Part shown: positions 33,194-42,691 of the stretch, piece by piece | Position numbering within the stretch: the stretch's first letter is position 1 | How the letters are laid out: the number at the start of each line of letters is the position of its first letter | Source of the DNA: Pseudomonadota bacterium | Lineage (GTDB): Bacteria; Pseudomonadota; Gammaproteobacteria; Steroidobacterales; Steroidobacteraceae | Length of the DNA: 64,000 nt | Direction: 5' to 3' | Assembly (NCBI GenBank): GCA_023391815.1 | Contig: JAEWAF010000071.1 | Span: forward strand, 62,001-126,000 | The notes under the pieces: model-generated | Database searches by the model: none | What the model was told of the DNA's origin: nothing | The model's input: the letters and a program-made list of their open reading frames with translations, nothing else | Made by a program: the position numbers and the translations under genes

Positions 33194-34891
33194 ATGTTGC
33201 AGGAACCTTCGACCAAATATCGTTCATTCGCCCCCATCCCGTTGCCGGACCGCACCTGGCCGAACAAGGTGATCAGCGCGCCGCCCCAGTGGTGCAGCGT
33301 CGATCTGCGCGACGGCAACCAGGCCCTGATCGAGCCCATGGACGGGGCCCGCAAACGTCGCATGTTCGATCTGCTGGTGAAGACCGGCTTCAAGGAAATC
33401 GAAGTGGGTTTCCCGGCCGCTTCGCAGACCGACTTCGACTTCGTGCGCGAGCTGATCGAGCAGAATCTGATTCCGGATGACGTAACCATCCAGGTGCTCG
33501 TGCAGAGTCGTCCCGAACTGATCGCGCGCACCTACGAGGCGCTCGCGGGCGCCCGACGCGCCATCGTTCATTTCTATAACTCCACCTCCACTGTGCAGCG
33601 GCGCGTGGTATTCGGTTTGGATCGCGCCGGCATCATCGATATCGCGGTGAAGGCAGCGCAGTGCGTACGCGAACATGCCGAGCGCCATCCCGAGACCGAG
33701 TGGCGTTTCGAGTACAGCCCGGAAAGTTTCACCGGCACGGAATTGGATTTCGCAGTCGAGATCTGCGATGCCGTGAACGCAGTGTTGCAGCCGACGCCGG
33801 AGCGGAAAGTCATCATCAATCTGCCCGCTACCGTCGAGATGGCGACGCCGAACATCTATGCGGACCAGATCGAATGGTTCCTGCGCCATGTGAAGAACCG
33901 CGATTGCATCGTCCTGTCACTGCATCCTCACAACGATCGCGGCACCGGGGTCGCGGCGGCGGAGCTGGGCATGATGGCGGGCGCCGATCGCGTCGAAGGC
34001 ACGTTGTTCGGTAATGGCGAGCGCACCGGCAACGTCGATGTCGTGACGCTGGCGTTGAACATGTACACGCAGGGCGTGCATCCCGGCCTCGATTTCTCGA
34101 ACATCAACGAAGCGGCTCGCATCGCCGAGCATTGCAATCAACTGCCGATCCATCCGCGTCATCCGTACGTGGGCGATCTGGTGTTCACCGCGTTCTCGGG
34201 CTCGCATCAGGACGCGATCAAGAAAGGGTTCGCCGCTCGTCGCGAGGGCGATATTTGGGAAGTGCCGTATCTGCCCATCGATCCGCGCGACGTCGGCCGC
34301 ACTTACGAATCGGTCATTCGCGTCAACAGCCAATCGGGCAAGGGCGGCATCGCTTACCTGCTCGAGCGCGACTACGGCATCACCATGCCGCGACGTTTGC
34401 AGATCGAGTTCAGCCAGGTCGTGCAGGCCGTCACCGATGCGACCGGCAAGGAACTGTCGTCCGAACAGATCTGGGCGCTGTTCCAGCAGGAATTCCTCGG
34501 TGACAACGGTGCATACGTTTATGGCGGGCACCAGCTCACGTCACTGCGCGATCAGCATGAGGTCGAGCGACTGTCGCTGAAACTGAAGTGCAACGGTCAG
34601 GGCGCGCTGCTTCATGGCGAAGGCAACGGCCCGATCGACGCGATCGTCGACGCGCTGGGCCTGCGCTTCGACGTGCTGTCGTATGAAGAGCACTCGGTCG
34701 GCACGGGCAGTGGCGCGAAGGCGATGGCGTTCGTTGAAATCACCACGCCGGCGCGCGCCACGTTGTTCGGTGTCGGCTATCACGAAAACATCGTGACCGC
34801 GTCGCTGCTCGCCGTCTTGAGCGCGGTGAATCGCGCCTTGCAGCGCGGCCTGCTGGACGACGCGATGCCGGTCGCGACCGCCCAGGGCTAA
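33194..34891 (+). CDS. leuA: 2-isopropylmalate synthase
   Basis: 565 residues from ATG 33194, chosen because AGGAAACGG precedes it; an earlier start at 33164 adds ten non-conserved residues. The catalytic TIM barrel has CSVDLRDGNQAL near the N-terminus, SLHPHNDRGTG (metal-binding HxH, ~245) and LFGNGERTGN. The C-terminal ~130 residues are the LeuA regulatory domain that binds leucine. The N-terminal form (KYRSFAPIPLPDRTWP) marks the longer 'type 2' LeuA. It condenses acetyl-CoA with 2-oxoisovalerate, the first step of leucine synthesis. It stands alone, without leuBCD. Confidence 0.95.
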   Translation: MLQEPSTKYRSFAPIPLPDRTWPNKVISAPPQWCSVDLRDGNQALIEPMDGARKRRMFDLLVKTGFKEIEVGFPAASQTDFDFVRELIEQNLIPDDVTIQVLVQSRPELIARTYEALAGARRAIVHFYNSTSTVQRRVVFGLDRAGIIDIAVKAAQCVREHAERHPETEWRFEYSPESFTGTELDFAVEICDAVNAVLQPTPERKVIINLPATVEMATPNIYADQIEWFLRHVKNRDCIVLSLHPHNDRGTGVAAAELGMMAGADRVEGTLFGNGERTGNVDVVTLALNMYTQGVHPGLDFSNINEAARIAEHCNQLPIHPRHPYVGDLVFTAFSGSHQDAIKKGFAARREGDIWEVPYLPIDPRDVGRTYESVIRVNSQSGKGGIAYLLERDYGITMPRRLQIEFSQVVQAVTDATGKELSSEQIWALFQQEFLGDNGAYVYGGHQLTSLRDQHEVERLSLKLKCNGQGALLHGEGNGPIDAIVDALGLRFDVLSYEEHSVGTGSGAKAMAFVEITTPARATLFGVGYHENIVTASLLAVLSAVNRALQRGLLDDAMPVATAQG

Positions 34892-34907
34892 CGCAACAGA
34901 CAGGCCG

Positions 34908-35336
34908 TCACCCGGCGATATACCGTTCGAGCTGGGTGATGGTCTGCTGCTGCTCTTCGATCACGGCCTTCACCAGATCGCCGATTGAGATGATTCCCAC
35001 GAGCCGGTTCTTCTCCATGACCGGCAGGTGGCGGATACGCAGCTCGGTCATCAGCTCCATGCAACGGTGCACGCCCTCATCGGGCGTCACCGTGGTCACT
35101 GGCGAGCTCATGATTTGCCACACCGGCGTATCGGAGCTGGAGCGTCCCATCAAGATGACTTTCCGGGCGTAGTCTCGCTCCGAGACGATGCCGACGAGCT
35201 CTTGATCCCGCAGCACCGGCAGCGCGCCGATGTGCTTGTCCGCCATCAGCTGAATGGCTTCCAGGACCGGCTCTTCGGGACCGATGGTCCAGACGGACTT
35301 GTTCTTGAAGGCAAGCAGGTAACTTACGCGCAGCAT
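34908..35336 (-). CDS. CBS-domain-pair protein
   Basis: 142 residues forming two CBS domains (~8-65 and ~75-130), with the recurring G-x-LPV-x-x-x-x-x-LVGI-V/I-S-x-x-D motif seen in GALPVLRDQELVGIVSERD and HLPVMEKNRLVGIISIGD. Such stand-alone pairs bind adenine nucleotides and act as energy sensors. AGGAGGG precedes the ATG at 35336. It is convergent with leuA with a 16-base gap. The partner protein is not evident. Confidence 0.9.
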   Translation of the reverse strand: MLRVSYLLAFKNKSVWTIGPEEPVLEAIQLMADKHIGALPVLRDQELVGIVSERDYARKVILMGRSSSDTPVWQIMSSPVTTVTPDEGVHRCMELMTELRIRHLPVMEKNRLVGIISIGDLVKAVIEEQQQTITQLERYIAG

Positions 35337-35405
35337 CGCAGCCCTCCTTCCTATGCGAGGAGCAGCCTACTCCCAAATGCGCGCGCGATGAAATGCGTGC
35401 AGACG

Positions 35406-35720
35406 CTAGCCGAACAATCGCGCGTGGACGGCGCGCTCGGCTTCCAGCCAATCGTCGAGCTCATGGCCGGGCGTGAAATTGCGAGCCGCCGCCAGATAGT
35501 AAGCGGCAGTGGCAATCATGGTCCCGACATCTTCGGGCGTCGGCTCGAGTGTCGCGGCGACGATCGTGCCTTCGACTCGAGTCGATTTGGATGTCGGTGA
35601 TTTGCGAGCCGCGCGCGGTTTTTTTGCCGCAGCGGGCATCGCTTGGACGGGCTCCGGGGAGACGACCTTGGGCCTGGCGCGACTGCGCCTGGCGGGTGAG
35701 GAATCAGGGGTGAATTCCAT
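35406..35720 (-). CDS. DUF2934 domain protein
   Basis: 104 residues from ATG 35720, the ATG with GAGG at correct spacing (eight bases); another ATG lies two codons earlier. The first ~60 residues are Lys/Arg/Ala/Pro-rich and probably disordered, possibly nucleic-acid binding. The last ~40 (IATAAYYLAAARNFTPGHELDDWLEAERAV) match the short DUF2934 helix-turn-helix pattern A-Y-x-L-A-x-x-R-x-x-x-x-G-x-x-x-x-D-W-x-x-A-E. Function unknown. Confidence 0.7.
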   Translation of the reverse strand: MEFTPDSSPARRSRARPKVVSPEPVQAMPAAAKKPRAARKSPTSKSTRVEGTIVAATLEPTPEDVGTMIATAAYYLAAARNFTPGHELDDWLEAERAVHARLFG

Positions 35721-35929
35721 CGACATTTCCTCGCACCGTGAGTTGATGACTCCTCGAGGAAGCACGGAATGTGCCACCGAGCGGGCAGCATTCTACGGTG
35801 CGGATATGACCAGGAAATGTCGGAAAGTCGCGATCAACTGCGCACGGTCCGCGCGCGTTCGCATGCAAGGCGGTGCAGGCATCGCCGACGTACGCACACG
35901 GACGGTGCGCACGTCGGTCTGCAATCTAT

Positions 35930-36412
35930 TTAGTGATGATGGCCGCCGGGACCATGCACATGGCCGTGCGCCAGCTCTTCCTCGGTCGCAGGACGCACGC
36001 CGACGATTTCGACCTTGAAGTTCAGATTTTTGCCGGCCAGCGGATGGTTGCCGTCGAGCGTCACCATGTCACCCTGCATGTGGGTGATGGTCACCGCGCG
36101 CACGCCGTGCTCGGATTGAGCATGCAACTGCATGCCGACATGAAGATTCCCTACACCCTTGAGCGCCCGGCGCGGCACCTGCTGAATCAGGGCCTTGTCG
36201 AATTCGCCGTAGCCGTCGGCCGGCGTGATCTTCACATCGAGCTTGTCGCCCTCGCCCTTGCCTTCCAGCTCGCGCTCCAGGCCCGGGATCAAATTGCCGT
36301 TGCCGTGGATGTAGGCGAGCGGCTCGCCGCCGGCCGAGCTGTCGATGGTCTTGCCTTCATCATCGGTCAGCGTGTAGTGGATCAGTGCGACAGCGTCTTT
36401 AGTGATTTGCAT
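35930..36412 (-). CDS. slyD: FKBP-type peptidyl-prolyl isomerase SlyD
   Basis: 160 residues. FKBP fold with an inserted flap: Y-x-L-x-D-x-x-G, GNGNLIPGLERELEGKGEGD (~37-56) and DGNHPLAGK-L-F (~120) are SlyD signatures. The His-rich tail (HGHVHGPGGHHH) binds metal, usually nickel. It folds proline-limited proteins and can help nickel enzyme maturation in the cytoplasm. It is divergent from a cytochrome c lipoprotein gene. Confidence 0.95.
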   Translation of the reverse strand: MQITKDAVALIHYTLTDDEGKTIDSSAGGEPLAYIHGNGNLIPGLERELEGKGEGDKLDVKITPADGYGEFDKALIQQVPRRALKGVGNLHVGMQLHAQSEHGVRAVTITHMQGDMVTLDGNHPLAGKNLNFKVEIVGVRPATEEELAHGHVHGPGGHHH

Positions 36413-36553
36413 GACAGGGCCCGAAAGTCAGGTGGCCGAAACGCGGCATTATGGACCATTGAGGACACAAACGCCCGCGCCATGCCGGTCGGGACAAGCC
36501 GCCCGGGTTGGATATACTCCGGCGCCCTCGGGAGACCGACGGTAGGTAGCTGA

Positions 36554-36964
36554 ATGTATTCGCCGAAGTTGAATGGTTCCTGGATCGTTTTGGGCGCGCT
36601 GATGCTGGCCGTCTCAGGGTGCGGCTCCAAGGAAGAGGGCGACGCGACTCGAGGGCGCGAGCTGTACACCAAGGAGTGCGCAGCCTGTCATTCCCTCTCC
36701 TCCAGCACCGAGAACGCGCCCATGCACTGTGGCTTGTTTGGTCGCAAGGCCGGCTCCGTGCCCGGCTTCCCTTATTCCGAAGCGATGCGCTCCTCGGGCC
36801 TGGTCTGGGACGAGAAGACGCTGGATGACTTCATCGCGGCCCCGTACATCGCCCTGCCCGGCACGATCATGGGCTTCCCCGGCTTCACCCGGGAGGCGGA
36901 TCGGAAGGATGTGATCGCTTATCTGAAACAGGCGAGCGAAGATCCGAGTCAGTGCGGGAAGTAA
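36554..36964 (+). CDS. Lipoprotein cytochrome c, class I
   Basis: 136 residues. A lipobox ends at LAVSGC, and the haem motif CAACH (~45-49) with a probable distal Met in TIMGFPGF (~100) is of the mitochondrial-type cytochrome c kind (L-x-G-R-K-A-G-S-V-P-G-F-x-Y). It should be anchored in the periplasm or outer membrane and carry electrons. A TATACT near 36515 may be its -10. An unrelated hypothetical gene follows. Confidence 0.9.
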   Translation: MYSPKLNGSWIVLGALMLAVSGCGSKEEGDATRGRELYTKECAACHSLSSSTENAPMHCGLFGRKAGSVPGFPYSEAMRSSGLVWDEKTLDDFIAAPYIALPGTIMGFPGFTREADRKDVIAYLKQASEDPSQCGK

Positions 36965-37045
36965 CGGCCCCCTGAGTGCTCGGGCGTGGCCTGCGGTTAG
37001 AATCTTCCCTCGAGGCATTTTCTTACGGTTCGAGCTGAGCCTGCC

Positions 37046-37531
37046 GTGACCGTCTGGCAATTCGCGATAGCATTTCTGCCCCGGGACTGGCTCGATGCCG
37101 GCGGCGATGTCGCTGCCTTGTTCGATGAGCGCGGCTTCGATGCCGCGGCGGCGTGGCAGTCGTATCGGCACCCGAAGCTCGAAGACGTTCTGGGCGGCGC
37201 TCTGCGCAAACGGAAGTCGTGGCATTCGGGCCTCACCGTCTGGGGCAGCGAAGAGAGTGACGACATTCAGCTCTCGCGCAGCCAAGGCAGAGTGGATTCG
37301 ATTGTCGTGCGGTTCGATTTGCGCCAACCGAACATGACTCTGCTTCAGCAAGTGATCCAGATGACTCGCGAGCTTCGTCTCGCGATCATGATCGTGGAAA
37401 CGAAACGCGTCGTGGAGGCGAACGAAGAGGAACTGCTGCGCGCCGCCGCTGAGTCGAAGGCCGCGCATTTCGTGCTGGACCCCGCGTCGTTTCTATCGCA
37501 GATGGAATCGGCGAATAGTCGGGCGATCTAG
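37046..37531 (+). CDS. Hypothetical protein, 161 residues
   Basis: GTG start at 37046. A soluble, mixed alpha/beta protein with no signal peptide, membrane segment or recognised motif. The layout (an N-terminal domain rich in Trp and acidic residues, then a core of VDSIVVRFDLRQP and a long helix with LRLAIMIVETK) resembles small immunity-type or partner proteins, but I cannot place it. Codon use matches its neighbours, which supports a real gene. Confidence 0.55.
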   Translation: MTVWQFAIAFLPRDWLDAGGDVAALFDERGFDAAAAWQSYRHPKLEDVLGGALRKRKSWHSGLTVWGSEESDDIQLSRSQGRVDSIVVRFDLRQPNMTLLQQVIQMTRELRLAIMIVETKRVVEANEEELLRAAAESKAAHFVLDPASFLSQMESANSRAI

Positions 37532-37683
37532 CTCCGCCGCTCCAACGCTCGGCGCTCCCGCCGCGCCTCGTGTCGCCATCTCGCGAGCAGTGAGCAGTAC
37601 GTGGCGAACGCCCAGACTCACGCGGCTTTATGCCTGGAATCCGGGCGTCGTACTTCCGCTGCCATCCCGATCGAGCGTGCCGC

Positions 37684-37986
37684 CTAGCCGGTCGGCGACT
37701 TCTGCATCTTCATCTGGTCCTGGCAATTTTTCTTGATCTGAGATTTGGACAGCGTCGAATCCTTGTCGTGTTCCTTCTGCATGCACTCCTTCATCATCTG
37801 ATCGTGCATGGCCTGGCGCTGGTGCGGGCTCGAGGCGGAGCTCGGCTCGGTGGCGTTCGGCTCGGTCGTGCTCTGTGACGGGCGGGTGGTCGAACTCGGG
37901 GGCGTCGTTTGGTTTTGCGCCATAGCGAACGGCGCCGCGGCGACGGACATCAACATCAAGATTGCGAATTTGCGGGAATGGCTCAT
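37684..37986 (-). CDS. Small secreted Thr/Ser- and Met-rich protein
   Basis: 100 residues with a classic signal peptide (MSHSRKFAILMLMSVAAAPFAMA, cut before QNQ). The mature part is a low-complexity Thr/Ser/Pro linker (~25-52) followed by a charged helix holding two Cys (~68 and ~88) and several Met. Lys- and Gln-rich segments suggest a periplasmic, possibly metal- or protein-binding role; nothing more can be said. Confidence 0.65.
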   Translation of the reverse strand: MSHSRKFAILMLMSVAAAPFAMAQNQTTPPSSTTRPSQSTTEPNATEPSSASSPHQRQAMHDQMMKECMQKEHDKDSTLSKSQIKKNCQDQMKMQKSPTG

Positions 37987-38105
37987 GGCGGTATCTCCGT
38001 GGCCTGTGGTTCAAGCACAGTGGCACGGGACCGGCGACCATACAATCGGCTCGCCGCCGAGTGATCGCAGGACGGCGCCCACGATCACGCAAGGCGAGGA
38101 CTACG

Positions 38106-39941
38106 CTATTCGACCGTGACCGACTTCGCCAGATTTCGCGGCTGATCCACGTCCGTCCCTTTGAGAATGGCGCAGTGATACGCCAGGAGCTGCAACGGCA
38201 CGGTGTAAACGGCGGACGCCTGGAAGTGGCTGACATGCTTGGGCATGGTGATGACAGTGACGCCTTCGGACGGCTGGAAGCCGGAATCCGGGTCGGCGAA
38301 CACATACAACTCACCGCCACGCGCGCGCACTTCCTGCAGATTCGATTTCAACTTCTCCAGCAAATCGTTGTTCGGCGCAACAGCGATGACCGGCATGTCG
38401 GCATCGACCAGCGCGAGCGGACCATGCTTGAGCTCGCCGGCGGGATAGGCTTCGGCGTGAATGTATGAAATCTCTTTGAGCTTCAACGCGCCTTCCATCG
38501 CGATCGGATGCATCTGACCGCGCCCGAGGAACAGCGCGTGATGCTTGTCGGCGAAACGTTCGGCGAGCTTCTTGATGGTGTCATCCAGATGCAGGGTCTT
38601 CTCGATCAGGCTAGGAATTTCGATCAGGCGCTGGACCAGGCCCCGCTCGCGCTCCGGATCGGTGCCGTGGAATTTAGCGAGCGCGATGACGAGCATGCCC
38701 AGCGCGCACAGCTGAGTCGTGAAAGCCTTGGTCGACGCCACGCCGATTTCCGGGCCCGCGCGCGTCAGCAACACCAGCTCCGACTCGCGAACCAGGGAGC
38801 TTTCCGGCACGTTACAAATCGACAGCGTCGAGAGATAGCCCGACTGCTTGGCCATGCGCAGCGCGGCCAGCGTGTCCGCGGTCTCGCCCGATTGCGAGAT
38901 CGAAACGAACAACGTGTTCTTAGGCACGACCGGGTTGCGATAGCGATATTCGCTCGCGATCTCCACCCAGCAGGGCAGACGCGCGATCTGCTCGATGTAG
39001 TACTTGGCGACCGCGCCGGCGTGATAGCTCGTGCCGCACGCGACGATCTGCACAGCCTCGCAACGACGGAACACTTCAGTGGCGAGCGGACCGAACGCAG
39101 CTTCGAGCAGCTTGCCGCCGGCGACGCGTTCTTCCAGCGTCTGCGCGATGGCACGAGGCTGCTCGTGGATTTCCTTGAGCATGTAATGCGCGAACTCGCC
39201 CTTCTCGGCCGCGTCGGCGGAGAGCGAGCTTTCGCGGATCTCGCGCTGAGCGTTGTTGCCTTCGTGATCGAGGATGCGCACGGTGCTCCGGCGGATCTCG
39301 GCCACGTCACCTTCGTCGAGGAAGATGAACTTGCGCGTCACAGGCAGCAGCGCCGCTACGTCGGACGCGACGAAGTGTTCGTTATTGCCGACACCGATCA
39401 CGACCGGGCAGCCGGCGCGCGCGAGGATCATGCTATCCGGCGCATCTTCGGAAACGACGGCGAGCGCGTACGCACCTTCCAACTCGGCGACCGTGGCACG
39501 CACGGCGCGGAAAATGTCGCCGAGCTTCTGCTTATGGAAGTGAATGCGATGGGCGATCACTTCGGTGTCGGTCTCGGAGGTGAACTGATAGCCGAGCTTG
39601 GTCAGCTCCTCACGCAGCTCTTCGTGGTTCTCGATGATGCCGTTGTGGACGATGGCGATGCCATCGCGCGAAATGTGGGGATGCGCGTTACGCTCGGACG
39701 GCACGCCATGGGTCGCCCAGCGGGTGTGCGCGATGCCCAGGTGGCCCTCGACCGGCGTCTCGAGCAGGGCGTCCTGCAACTTGCGCACTTTGCCGACCGT
39801 GCGCAGCCGGCGGAGATGGCCGGTGCCGTTCAGAATCGCCAGACCGGCGGAGTCATACCCTCGATATTCCAGGCGCCGGAGGCCTTCGATCAGGATGGGA
39901 ACGATGTTGCGATCCGCAATCGCACCGACGATGCCACACAT
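38106..39941 (-). CDS. glmS: Glutamine--fructose-6-phosphate aminotransferase
   Basis: 611 residues from ATG 39941, so that Cys2 (MCGIVGAI) becomes the N-terminal nucleophile after Met removal; longer starts would block it. The glutaminase domain (~1-240) is followed by two SIS isomerase domains (CGTSYHAGAVAKYY, SQSGETADT) and the C-terminal SVTVE. It makes glucosamine-6-phosphate, the first step to UDP-GlcNAc for peptidoglycan and LPS. It follows glmU on the same strand. Confidence 0.97.
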   Translation of the reverse strand: MCGIVGAIADRNIVPILIEGLRRLEYRGYDSAGLAILNGTGHLRRLRTVGKVRKLQDALLETPVEGHLGIAHTRWATHGVPSERNAHPHISRDGIAIVHNGIIENHEELREELTKLGYQFTSETDTEVIAHRIHFHKQKLGDIFRAVRATVAELEGAYALAVVSEDAPDSMILARAGCPVVIGVGNNEHFVASDVAALLPVTRKFIFLDEGDVAEIRRSTVRILDHEGNNAQREIRESSLSADAAEKGEFAHYMLKEIHEQPRAIAQTLEERVAGGKLLEAAFGPLATEVFRRCEAVQIVACGTSYHAGAVAKYYIEQIARLPCWVEIASEYRYRNPVVPKNTLFVSISQSGETADTLAALRMAKQSGYLSTLSICNVPESSLVRESELVLLTRAGPEIGVASTKAFTTQLCALGMLVIALAKFHGTDPERERGLVQRLIEIPSLIEKTLHLDDTIKKLAERFADKHHALFLGRGQMHPIAMEGALKLKEISYIHAEAYPAGELKHGPLALVDADMPVIAVAPNNDLLEKLKSNLQEVRARGGELYVFADPDSGFQPSEGVTVITMPKHVSHFQASAVYTVPLQLLAYHCAILKGTDVDQPRNLAKSVTVE

Positions 39942-40048
39942 GGGAGATAAGGGTTCCGTTGATAGCCGCAGGTTTATAAAAAGGGAGTGTAGCCGACCGG
40001 GGTTCCCTGGGGCTGCGGAAAGTCTCACAGGTCGAGGCCCGGCCGGGA

Positions 40049-40066
40049 AGCGGCCTTAAGGCCGCT
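40049..40066. other. 18-bp perfect palindrome between glmU and glmS
   Basis: AGCGGCC-TTAA-GGCCGCT lies in the 143-base glmU-glmS spacer. It would form a strong hairpin in the glmUS message. No T-run follows, so processing or stabilisation is as likely as termination. Confidence 0.45.
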
Positions 40067-40084
40067 CGCCGAAGCCCGCCACCC

Positions 40085-41455
40085 CTATTCCTTGGTCTTT
40101 TTCTGGGGCCGTTTCCAGCCTTCGATGGTCACCTGGCGGGCCCGTGCCAGGCTGAGCTTGCCTTCGGGAGCATCCTTGGTGATGGTCGAGCCGGCGCCAG
40201 TATTGGCGTTCGCGCCGATCTTGATGGGAGCGATCAGCATGGAGCCGGAGCCGATGAACGCGCCATCGCCGATCTCGGTGCGGAACTTGTTCACGCCGTC
40301 ATAGTTCACAGTGACTGTGCCGGCGCCGACGTTGACATTGCTACCGACCGTGGCGTCGCCCAGGTAAGTCAGGTGATTGGCCTTGCTGCCCTGACCGATC
40401 TCGCTCTTTTTCACTTCGACGAAGTTGCCGATGTGGACGTCCCCGTGCAGGACCGTTTCCGGTCGCAGGCGAGCGAACGGACCGATGCTATTGCGCGGCC
40501 CGACCACGGCGCGATCGATGACGCAGTTCGGGTGAATCTCCGTGTCAGCATCGATGCGACAGTCTCGCAGATAACAATTCGGCCCGATGCGCACGCGATC
40601 GCCGAGCTGAACGTCGCCGACGAGCACCGCATTCACGTCGATGAAAACATCGCGACCCACAGTGACCTTGCCGCGAATATCGATACGCGCCGGATCCGCC
40701 AACGTCACTCCGTTGATCATCAATTCACGCGCCCGCTCGGCGCGCAACGCGCCTTCGAGCTGGGCCAGCTGCACTTTGTCATTGACCCCGAGCACTTCCA
40801 TTTCGGTCGGCGCGATCACCGCATTCACCTTCATGCCCGCGCGCACGGCCATGACGATGATATCGGTGAGGTAGTACTCGCCCTGGGCGTTGTCGTTTTT
40901 CAACTCCGCAAGCCATTTGCGCAGCGACGCCGCAGGCACGGCCATGAGACCGGTATTGATCTCGCCGATGGCGCGCTCCTTGGTGTTCGCGTCCTTCTGC
41001 TCGACGATGCGCACGACGTTGCCGGCGTTGTCGCGAACGACCCGGCCGTAGCCGGTCGGATCGGCGAGCACCACCGTGAGCACGCCCATGGCCTTGTCGT
41101 TGCACTGTTCAAGCAGTGACTTCAAGGTCGGCTGACGAACCAACGGCACGTCGCCATACAGAATCAGTACATCGTGATCGTCGGGAATCGCTGGCATGGC
41201 CTGCGCGACGGCATGGCCGGTCCCGAGCTGCTCGGCCTGCAGCACCCAATTGACGGGCTCGCTCGCCAGCGCCTTGCGCACCTGATCGCCGCCGTGGCCA
41301 TAGACGATGTGAATCGCGTCGGCCTGCAATTGTTTCGCGGTGTCCAGGACGTGGGACAGGATGGGACGGGCGGCCAGGGGCTGCAGGACCTTGGGCAGGT
41401 CCGACTTCATGCGTTTGCCCTGGCCGGCGGCCAGGATCACGATCGACAGAGGCAT
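40085..41455 (-). CDS. glmU: Bifunctional GlmU: GlcN-1-P acetyltransferase / GlcNAc-1-P uridyltransferase
   Basis: 456 residues from ATG 41455, the usual GlmU length. The N-terminal pyrophosphorylase motif LAAGQGKRMKSDLPKVL (residues ~8-24) is followed by a C-terminal left-handed beta-helix of hexapeptide repeats with the acetyl-CoA site (TVNYDG and GSG-x-x-L-I-API). It makes UDP-GlcNAc from glucosamine-1-phosphate, acting after GlmS and GlmM. Confidence 0.97.
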   Translation of the reverse strand: MPLSIVILAAGQGKRMKSDLPKVLQPLAARPILSHVLDTAKQLQADAIHIVYGHGGDQVRKALASEPVNWVLQAEQLGTGHAVAQAMPAIPDDHDVLILYGDVPLVRQPTLKSLLEQCNDKAMGVLTVVLADPTGYGRVVRDNAGNVVRIVEQKDANTKERAIGEINTGLMAVPAASLRKWLAELKNDNAQGEYYLTDIIVMAVRAGMKVNAVIAPTEMEVLGVNDKVQLAQLEGALRAERARELMINGVTLADPARIDIRGKVTVGRDVFIDVNAVLVGDVQLGDRVRIGPNCYLRDCRIDADTEIHPNCVIDRAVVGPRNSIGPFARLRPETVLHGDVHIGNFVEVKKSEIGQGSKANHLTYLGDATVGSNVNVGAGTVTVNYDGVNKFRTEIGDGAFIGSGSMLIAPIKIGANANTGAGSTITKDAPEGKLSLARARQVTIEGWKRPQKKTKE

Positions 41456-41729
41456 GGCGACTGTAGGGTTGCAGGCCGAAAGCGGCCAGATCAGAGCCGC
41501 ATTATGGGAACTTGAGCCAGTGGCCGCCAGCCCGGCGCGGAGGGCCGCCGCCTTCACCCTGCGCTTCGCCCGACTGTGAACTCGATCAAGTTGTAACGGT
41601 GTGAGCGACGCGGCATGCACCGGGGCGGCGCGCGCTCCGGGAGCCGTCTCACAGAAACGGCAAGCAAGTTAACGCTCCTGCTCATCGGGAGAGTACCGTA
41701 GCTCCATCTCACATAACTACGTCATCAAC

Positions 41730-42683
41730 ATGAGCGCCTCGCCCGATTTTTCGCCGCCGCGCCGCGTCCTGATCGTGGATGCCGATGAAGGCATGCGCGA
41801 ATCGGCGTCCGCGTTGCTCAAGCTCCAGGGCTTCGAAGTTGCCGCTGCTGCCGATGGCGTCGAGGCGCTCACGATGTTCGCTCGCGAGTGGTTCCCGGTC
41901 GTGATCACTGACAGCGCCGTGCCTGCGGTGGACGGCATCGAGTTCGTGGCCCGTCTGCGTATCCTGTCGCTCGCGCCCGTGTACATCATCATGCTCACCG
42001 ATGTCTCCGACGTCAGGATTCAAGAGCAGGGTTATTGCATGGGAGTCGATCAGTACCTGATGCGGCAGAACGCGCTCGGCGAAATGGCTGGTCGGGTGCA
42101 AGCGGGGGTGACTGCAATTCGTCGTCGCCAGTCTTCGAGAACGGGTCGCGCACATGAACCGGCCACCGTCGATCTGGAGAACGGTGCGCATACTGCCCGT
42201 CATCTGGTCGGCCGGTTGCGCGCGGAAATCGTGCAAGCGGGACGCTCCAAGAAAACATTGCAATTGCTGAGCGTGGGCCTGGATGCGGCCGACGCGGCCT
42301 CGTTCAATCAACACAACACAACGGGATCTGTTTCGGACACGCTGCTCGGCGCTTCACACGACGCCATGCGGCCGAAGCTCGATTGGGTAGTCCGGTTGCC
42401 CGCGCCGGCGAACACCTGCCGCCTGGTCGTCGTGATGCCGGAGAGCGGGCCGAACGAGGCCAGCGCGATGGAACAAACCATTCGCAATGCGTTCGTGCAT
42501 TGGGGCTTGAGCTCGGCGGCGAGCGGCATTCGACTCAGCACCGGCCTGGCAGCCTTTGCCGGCGACGAAGATGCCCCGGCGGCGCTCGAACTGCTCGGCC
42601 AGGCAGAGCGCAGCCGTCGCGCCAACGATTCGAAATCTCGTGGGTCCGAGCCGCGATTGATTCCTGCGCAAGACGCGGCCTGA
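41730..42683 (+). CDS. Receiver-domain protein with degenerate GGDEF-like domain
   Basis: 317 residues. Residues ~10-130 are a REC domain with acidic pair D17/D19, phosphoacceptor Asp61 (VVITDSAVP) and Thr91; the normally conserved Lys is Arg113. The C-terminal half (~160-310) has the strand pattern of a GGDEF domain, but the signature is lost: LDWVVRLPAPANTCRLVVVMP stands where D-x-x-x-R-x-GGDEF-x-x-x-x-P is expected. It therefore cannot make cyclic di-GMP and may bind or regulate another protein. It lies alone between glmU and selO. Confidence 0.75.
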   Translation: MSASPDFSPPRRVLIVDADEGMRESASALLKLQGFEVAAAADGVEALTMFAREWFPVVITDSAVPAVDGIEFVARLRILSLAPVYIIMLTDVSDVRIQEQGYCMGVDQYLMRQNALGEMAGRVQAGVTAIRRRQSSRTGRAHEPATVDLENGAHTARHLVGRLRAEIVQAGRSKKTLQLLSVGLDAADAASFNQHNTTGSVSDTLLGASHDAMRPKLDWVVRLPAPANTCRLVVVMPESGPNEASAMEQTIRNAFVHWGLSSAASGIRLSTGLAAFAGDEDAPAALELLGQAERSRRANDSKSRGSEPRLIPAQDAA

Positions 42684-42691
42684 CCGCGCCC

